Part shown: piece by piece, positions 8,197-11,975 of the stretch
Position numbering within the stretch: the first letter of the stretch is position 1
Layout: each line of letters begins with the position of its first letter
DNA from: CAZMVU01 sp964569295
Lineage (GTDB): Bacteria; Hydrogenedentota; Hydrogenedentia; Hydrogenedentales; JAGMZX01
NCBI GenBank assembly: GCA_964569295.1
Contig: CAZMVU010000153.1
Coordinates: forward strand, 1 to 11,975
Direction of reading: 5' to 3'
Length of the DNA: 11,975 bases
Program-made: the position numbers and the translations under genes
Notes under the pieces: generated by a model
Seen by the model: only the letters and a program-made list of their open reading frames with translations
The model's database searches: none
Told to the model about the DNA's origin: nothing

Positions 8197-8204
8197 GACG
8201 CACC

Positions 8205-9545
8205 ATGCTTAACCGCGTGCTCATAGCAAACCGCGGCGAGATTGCGGTGCGTATCGTGCGGGCCTGCCGCGAGATGGGCGTCACCAGCATCGCCGTATAC
8301 TCGACAGCCGACGCCGGCAGCCTGCACACGCGCCTTGCCGATGAGAGCGTTTGCATCGGTCCGCCGCCGCCCACCGACAGCTACCTCAACATTCCCAGCA
8401 TCATCGCCGCCGCCGAAGTCACCGACGCCCAAGCCATCCACCCAGGCTACGGCTTCCTTTCCGAAAACGCCAAATTCGCCAAAATATGCCGCGATTGCCA
8501 CATCCGCTTCATCGGTCCCACACCCGAGGCCATCGCCCTTTCCGGCGACAAATCCGCCTGCCGCCAGGCCGTTCACGATGCGGGGGTGCCCGTCGTACCC
8601 GGCAGCGAGGGGTGTGTAAAAACGCCGGACGAAGCGCTGGCGGTGGCGCAGGCGGTCGGCTTTCCGGTGCTCATTAAAGCGGCGGCCGGCGGGGGTGGCA
8701 AAGGCATGCGCATCGCGCACAATGACGCCAGCATGAAGCACGCCGTCGCCGTCGCCATGGGCGAAGCGAAAGCCGCTTTCGGCGATGAGGGCATCTATGT
8801 CGAGAAGGTAATCGAGGAGGCGCGCCATGTGGAGGTGCAGATACTCGGCGACGATCACGGCACACTGATCAGCCTCGGCGAGCGCGAGTGCACCATCCAA
8901 CGGCGGCACCAGAAACTCATCGAGGAATCCCCCTCGACCGCGCTCGATGACGATCTGCGTGCGCGCATGGAAAAAGCCGCGCTCGACGCCGCGCGCGCCA
9001 TCAACTACACCAACGCCGGCACCGTCGAGTTTGTGCTCGACAAACAGGGGCATTTCTACTTCATCGAGTTCAATGCGCGCATTCAGGTCGAGCACCCCGT
9101 TACCGAAGAGGTGACCGATCTCGACCTCGTGCGCGAGCAATTGCGCATCGCCGCCGGCGCGCCCCTCGGCTACACCGAAGCACCGCGCCGGGGCCATGCC
9201 ATCGAGGCGCGGGTCTACGCCGAAAACCCCGAGATGAACTTTGCGCCCAGCCCCGGTACAATACACACATGCCATATTCCGGGCGGTCCAGGCATACGCG
9301 TGGACACGCACCTCTACACAAACTGTGTGGTTTCTCAGTACTACGACGCGCTGCTCGCCAAGGTCATCGCCCACGCCAACACGCGGGCCAAGGCGATCGA
9401 ACGGTTGAGCGGCGCGCTCGAGGAACTGGTCACCGACGGCGTGCACACCACCGCACGGCTGTGCGCCCACATGGTGCGCAGCGACCGCTTCGGGCATGGC
9501 GATCTCGGTCCGGACCTGATAGACGAGCACTTGCCTTCACGGTAG
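8205..9545 (+). CDS. accC: Biotin carboxylase subunit of acetyl-CoA carboxylase
   Basis: The 446-residue ATP-grasp enzyme carboxylates the biotin on AccB using bicarbonate and ATP. The N-terminal domain begins with the textbook LNRVLIANRGEIAVRIVRA. Visible active-site elements are HPGYGFLSEN (79-88), K116, the glycine-rich loop KAAAGGGGKGMR (158-169), HVEVQIL (208-214), QRRHQKLIEESPS (232-244), and E288, N290, R292 and E296 in the RIQVEHPVTE motif. The length is normal. Some usually invariant positions differ: EFNARIQVEHPVTEEVTD stands where most family members have EMNTRIQVEHPVTEMVTG. The catalytic residues themselves are intact, so it should be active. The ATG at 8205 is chosen because the family N-terminus starts there; an open frame upstream only reads through accB out of frame. 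The gap to accB is 8 nt. Confidence 0.97.
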   Translation: MLNRVLIANRGEIAVRIVRACREMGVTSIAVYSTADAGSLHTRLADESVCIGPPPPTDSYLNIPSIIAAAEVTDAQAIHPGYGFLSENAKFAKICRDCHIRFIGPTPEAIALSGDKSACRQAVHDAGVPVVPGSEGCVKTPDEALAVAQAVGFPVLIKAAAGGGGKGMRIAHNDASMKHAVAVAMGEAKAAFGDEGIYVEKVIEEARHVEVQILGDDHGTLISLGERECTIQRRHQKLIEESPSTALDDDLRARMEKAALDAARAINYTNAGTVEFVLDKQGHFYFIEFNARIQVEHPVTEEVTDLDLVREQLRIAAGAPLGYTEAPRRGHAIEARVYAENPEMNFAPSPGTIHTCHIPGGPGIRVDTHLYTNCVVSQYYDALLAKVIAHANTRAKAIERLSGALEELVTDGVHTTARLCAHMVRSDRFGHGDLGPDLIDEHLPSR

Positions 9546-9568
9546 TGTGCGGTTGCACGTACCCGAGC

Positions 9569-9574
9569 AGGAGG
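9569..9574 (+). promoter_or_regulatory. Strong Shine-Dalgarno for the Asp23-family gene
   Basis: AGGAGG lies 4 nt before the ATG at 9579, in the 33-nt gap after accC. It is the best match to the anti-Shine-Dalgarno in the window. Most other genes here have weaker sites and overlap their upstream neighbour. Its presence suggests that this gene is started independently of accC translation, perhaps giving more protein. Confidence 0.75.
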
Positions 9575-9578
9575 ACCC

Positions 9579-9935
9579 ATGGACGACAAGAATGCCGATA
9601 ACACCACCGAGCCCGATACACCCTCAGGCTTTGCGCACCTCGTGAAACCCGCCATCGAGGACGTGCCCGGCGTGGTGCGCCTTGGCGGACCGCGCCGCTG
9701 GTGGCTGCTGGGCGGCCATGCCCCCGCCCTGTCCGCCTTCATAGATGACGAGGGCCGCCTCCACTTCGATGTGAACGCCCTTACCAAGCCGGGGGTCGAT
9801 GTGCGCGCCGTCGGCCGCGAGATTCAGGACCGCATAGTCACGCGTGTCGGCCGCGCGTCGCAAACGCCCGTGGCCGCCGTCGATGTGTACATTACCCCGA
9901 AACCGCCGACCGCACGCACAAGGGACGCGCTCTAA
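9579..9935 (+). CDS. Asp23/Gls24 family protein
   Basis: The 118-residue product matches the Asp23 (DUF322) pattern: an opening helix ending in AIEDVPGVVRLGG (about 24-36), a strand pair containing LHFDVNALTKPGVDV, then the helix VGREIQDRIVTRVGRASQ and the final strand VAAVDVYI, which corresponds to the family's REVQ...VNVHV ending. In Gram-positive bacteria Asp23 is abundant, forms a layer at the membrane through AmaP and is linked to envelope stress. The first 17 residues are polar and probably flexible. RRWW in the loop is unusual. Position after accC and directly before an AmaP-like gene (stop and start share one base) strengthens the call. The strong ribosome site suggests high expression. 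The fold call rests on pattern recognition, not on a catalytic signature. Confidence 0.85.
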   Translation: MDDKNADNTTEPDTPSGFAHLVKPAIEDVPGVVRLGGPRRWWLLGGHAPALSAFIDDEGRLHFDVNALTKPGVDVRAVGREIQDRIVTRVGRASQTPVAAVDVYITPKPPTARTRDAL

Positions 9936-11014
9936 TGAAACGTACCCAGACCATCATCGTGAAAGTGCTTATGCTCCTGCTCATGATTCAGGGGCTTATC
10001 ATCCTGCTGTACAGCCATGGCATCGAGCCGGTGCGCGGCACCATCGACGGCTTCCTGAATTCCATACCCGACGCCCCCCACGAAAAGCGCCTGCTAGGCA
10101 TCATCGCGGCCTGGGGCATGGTCGCGCTCGGTTTCATCGGGTTCATCCCCATGCCGCGTTTCCGCCGCAACCGGGCGGTTACTTTTTTCAGCGGCCACGG
10201 CAATATCACCATCCAGCTCGATCCTATCTACCGCACCATGCACCGCATTATCAACAAAATGCCCGAAGTGCGCTCGTGCCGCATCGATATCAAACCCACG
10301 GCGGACGGCAAGAAGGTGTGCATCCAGGCCAATGCCCGCCTCTACAAACTCCCCCGGCAACGCGCTCGCGCAACCGCCCTGCGCGTGAGCGACTATATCG
10401 CCGATACGGCCATGAACTTCCTCGGCCTCGAGGACCTCGTGTCCGTCGACCTCAATATCCAGGACTTTACCGTTGATGTCGACGAGTCGGTCCGCGCGCT
10501 CGCCCAGGAAGGCGGCGACCGCGACTGGCACGAAGAATCCAACACGGACGATTTGCTGGGCAGCACGCTGCCCGAGGTCACGGGGGTCGATGAAGTGCAT
10601 CTGGGCGGCGACATGGCCGAGCGCCTCGAAGCCTTTGAAGAGCTGGAAACGCCGCCGTACGTCGCGCCCGACACGGATGAAACGGCGGCCGAAGTGCCGG
10701 AAACCGAACCGCCCGAGGCCAAGCCACCCCGTGACGAAGCGCCCGAGGAAGCACCGGCCCAGGCGGCGCCCGCGCTCACGTCCCTGCCGGACGTGCCCCC
10801 ACGCGAGGTAACCGGCGACGACATAACCCCACCCAGCGACTTGCAGGCGCGTGAAGAACCGCCGCGAAAAGTTGGTGATACCCGCGTTATTCCGCCCGTG
10901 ACGGATATGCAAGACACGGATACGCAACCACCGGAAGCCATGGCCGCGGATAATGATGTGGACGACACCGAAGACAACACCGAAAACAAGGACAGCGATC
11001 CCGGGACGCGCTGA
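9935..11014 (+). CDS. amaP: AmaP-like membrane anchor protein with long acidic tail
   Basis: The 359-residue protein starts with two hydrophobic helices, about 8-28 (VLMLLLMIQGLIILLY) and 53-71 (LGIIAAWGMVALGFIGFIP), joined by a short loop, followed by a basic stretch (PRFRRNR). This is the AmaP layout: a hairpin in the membrane and a cytoplasmic domain. Residues about 82-183 form a domain resembling Asp23 (ITIQLDPIYRTMHRIINK, then RATALRVSDYIADTAM, then LVSVDLNIQDF). AmaP proteins usually end near here, at about 180-200 residues. The last 175 or so residues are instead a low-complexity acidic, Pro/Glu/Ala-rich tail with repeated E-A-P and P-P-E-type pieces and no hydrophobic segment, probably disordered. 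It overlaps the Asp23 gene by one base, so the two are likely partners. Neither member has a proven role in this lineage. Confidence 0.8.
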   Translation: MKRTQTIIVKVLMLLLMIQGLIILLYSHGIEPVRGTIDGFLNSIPDAPHEKRLLGIIAAWGMVALGFIGFIPMPRFRRNRAVTFFSGHGNITIQLDPIYRTMHRIINKMPEVRSCRIDIKPTADGKKVCIQANARLYKLPRQRARATALRVSDYIADTAMNFLGLEDLVSVDLNIQDFTVDVDESVRALAQEGGDRDWHEESNTDDLLGSTLPEVTGVDEVHLGGDMAERLEAFEELETPPYVAPDTDETAAEVPETEPPEAKPPRDEAPEEAPAQAAPALTSLPDVPPREVTGDDITPPSDLQAREEPPRKVGDTRVIPPVTDMQDTDTQPPEAMAADNDVDDTEDNTENKDSDPGTR

Positions 11015-11044
11015 GCGCCATCCTGCGGGACGCCGTAAAAAACC

Positions 11045-11812
11045 ATGCTCACCAAACGTATTATCCCATGCCTGGACGTGGCCGACGGCCGCGTCGTAAA
11101 GGGCGTTCAGTTTCTTGGCTTGCGCGATGCCGGCGACCCCGTCGAAATCGCCAAGCGCTATGACCAGGAACAGGCCGACGAACTGGTCTTCCTCGACATT
11201 CGCGCCTCCACCGACAACAGGGAAACCATGCGCGACGTCGTGCGCCGGACCGCCGAACAGTGCTACATGCCCCTGTGCGTGGGCGGGGGCATCCGCACAC
11301 TCGAGGATATCCGCCACCTGCTCAATGCCGGCGCCGACAAAGTATCGATCAACACGCCGGCCATCGAGAACCCGAGCTTCATCACCGAGGCTTCGCGCCG
11401 ATTCGGCGCCCAGTGCATCGTCGTCGCCATCGACGCCAAAAAGCAGCCCGGCGGCAGCTACATCGTGAAGAGCCACGGCGGCCGTGACGGCGGCCGCGCC
11501 ACACCACTCGAACCCATCGCCTGGGCCAAGGAGGCCGAGGAACGCGGTGCGGGCGAGATTCTCCTTACCTGCATGGACGCCGACGGCACGAAAGACGGCT
11601 ACGACATCCCGCTCACCCGCGCCGTCGCCGACAGCGTGGGCGTGCCCGTTATCGCCAGCGGCGGCGCCGGCAACCTCGAGCACCTGCGCGAGGCGTTGGA
11701 CGAAGGCGGCGCCGCGGCCGCCTTGGCCGCCAGCATCTTCCACTTCGGCGAATACACGATCCAGGAAGCCAAGCAATACCTCGCGGATCACGGCGTGGCC
11801 GTGCGCCTGTGA
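11045..11812 (+). CDS. hisF: Imidazole glycerol phosphate synthase cyclase subunit
   Basis: The 255-residue (beta/alpha)8-barrel enzyme joins HisH-derived ammonia to PRFAR, giving imidazole glycerol phosphate and AICAR in histidine synthesis. Catalytic D11 (PCLDV) and D130 (VVAID) fall at their standard numbers. The ammonia-gate residues R5, E46, K99 and E171 are kept. Phosphate-binding loops are visible: CVGGGIRT (78-85), SHGGRDGG (143-150, a short insert shifts numbering by four), and ASGGAG (204-209). Two loop positions are unusual: LDIRAS (R53) where most have LDITAS, and MDADGTKDGYD (A179) where most have MDRDGTK. The gap to amaP is 30 nt, with no strong ribosome site. No hisH or other his gene lies in the window, so HisF must find its partner from elsewhere. 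A strong hairpin follows 78 nt after the stop. Confidence 0.97.
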   Translation: MLTKRIIPCLDVADGRVVKGVQFLGLRDAGDPVEIAKRYDQEQADELVFLDIRASTDNRETMRDVVRRTAEQCYMPLCVGGGIRTLEDIRHLLNAGADKVSINTPAIENPSFITEASRRFGAQCIVVAIDAKKQPGGSYIVKSHGGRDGGRATPLEPIAWAKEAEERGAGEILLTCMDADGTKDGYDIPLTRAVADSVGVPVIASGGAGNLEHLREALDEGGAAAALAASIFHFGEYTIQEAKQYLADHGVAVRL

Positions 11813-11890
11813 GCCTGACCGGGGCCTGCCGCCCATACGCGTTAACTTAAGGATGCAGCCCTGACAGTACCGCCTGGCATCATCACCTGA

Positions 11891-11946
11891 GCAAACAAAG
11901 GGACTGTCCTCGCGAGTCCGCGAGCAGGGACTGTCCCTTTCTTTGC
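11891..11946. repeat. Hairpin element with paired GGGACTGTCC units
   Basis: The outer arms pair from GCAAACAAAGGGAC (11891-11904) to GTCCCTTTCTTTGC (11933-11946) with one C/C mismatch. After a T/T mismatch, GTC (11906-11908) pairs with GAC (11929-11931). CTCGCG (11909-11914) pairs with CGCGAG (11919-11924) around the loop AGTC, leaving CAGG (11925-11928) as a bulge. AGGGACTGTCC occurs twice in direct order, at 11899-11909 and 11926-11936, and the second copy extends to the perfect palindrome GGGACTGTCCC. An 8-bp direct repeat, TCACCTGA, lies at 11883-11890, touching the hairpin base, and at 11968-11975. The build resembles REP/MITE-like extragenic repeats. Copy number elsewhere is unknown. 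Confidence 0.75.
11900..11944. terminator. Probable bidirectional intrinsic terminator after hisF
   Basis: Taken from GGGAC at 11900-11904 to GTCCC at 11933-11937, the same hairpin is followed on the + strand by TTTCTTT (11938-11944). On the - strand it is followed by the equivalent TTTGTTT. A GC-rich stem followed by a T-rich run fits an intrinsic terminator for the long operon and for any gene converging from beyond the window. The T tracts are interrupted and partly base-paired, so strength is uncertain. Confidence 0.5.
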
Positions 11947-11975
11947 GGACATAGGTGGACGGACGCTTCACCTGA

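Noticed and set aside
8061..8204. Upstream in-frame extension of accC
   Set aside because: It runs out of frame through the biotin domain of accB; LNRVLIANRGEIA at 8205 is the standard AccC start.
7989..9530. A 513-codon open frame on the - strand opposite accB/accC
   Set aside because: It mirrors accC, which has full family motifs; the antisense translation shows no family pattern.
10094..11971. A 625-codon open frame on the - strand across amaP and hisF
   Set aside because: It lies antisense to two well-supported genes, has low-complexity composition without recognisable motifs, and is a by-product of high-GC codon use on the other strand.

Overview
The window is a GC-rich bacterial chromosome segment with eleven genes, all on the + strand, packed almost end to end from 375 to 11812. 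Only the first 374 bases and the last 163 bases are non-coding. The gene families (WecA-type phosphosugar transferase, O-antigen ligase/polymerase-like protein, Asp23 and AmaP next to accBC) suggest a bacterium outside the well-studied proteobacteria. A diderm candidate phylum such as Hydrogenedentota, or a Planctomycetota-like lineage, would fit, but this is a low-confidence guess because no rRNA or other definitive marker is present.

Layout. Positions 1-374 are an AT-rich stretch (about 1-115) followed by a GC-rich leader containing a chain of short hairpins. Positions 375-5574 hold three cell-envelope polysaccharide genes: a GT4 glycosyltransferase, a WecA/MraY-superfamily undecaprenyl-phosphate sugar-1-phosphate transferase, and a large O-antigen ligase/polymerase-like membrane protein with a roughly 315-residue soluble C-terminal region. 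Positions 5571-9545 hold aroQ, an M24 Xaa-Pro peptidase, efp, accB and accC. Positions 9579-11014 hold an Asp23/Gls24-family protein and an AmaP-like membrane protein with a long acidic tail. hisF (11045-11812) ends the series. A strong imperfect hairpin built from two copies of GGGACTGTCC follows and sits directly against one copy of an 8-bp direct repeat; it is probably both a terminator and a dispersed repeat.

How the genes fit together. Successive genes overlap (22, 4, 4, 4 and 4 nt, then 1 nt for asp23-amaP) or are separated by 3-33 nt, so the whole run looks like one long translationally coupled transcript. The first three products would initiate, extend and polymerise or transfer a lipid-linked surface glycan. 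The middle genes serve aromatic amino-acid synthesis, peptide turnover, polyproline translation and the first step of fatty-acid synthesis. Asp23/AmaP are likely an envelope-associated scaffold pair. The aroQ-peptidase-efp-accB-accC-asp23-amaP order resembles a conserved cluster known from Firmicutes; its attachment to glycan genes is the less usual part.

I did not find a defence system, mobile gene cluster, CRISPR array, tRNA or rRNA, and I do not claim a new system. The best leads are the terminal hairpin with its flanking direct repeats, the AmaP-like protein with its extended tail, and the composite operon.
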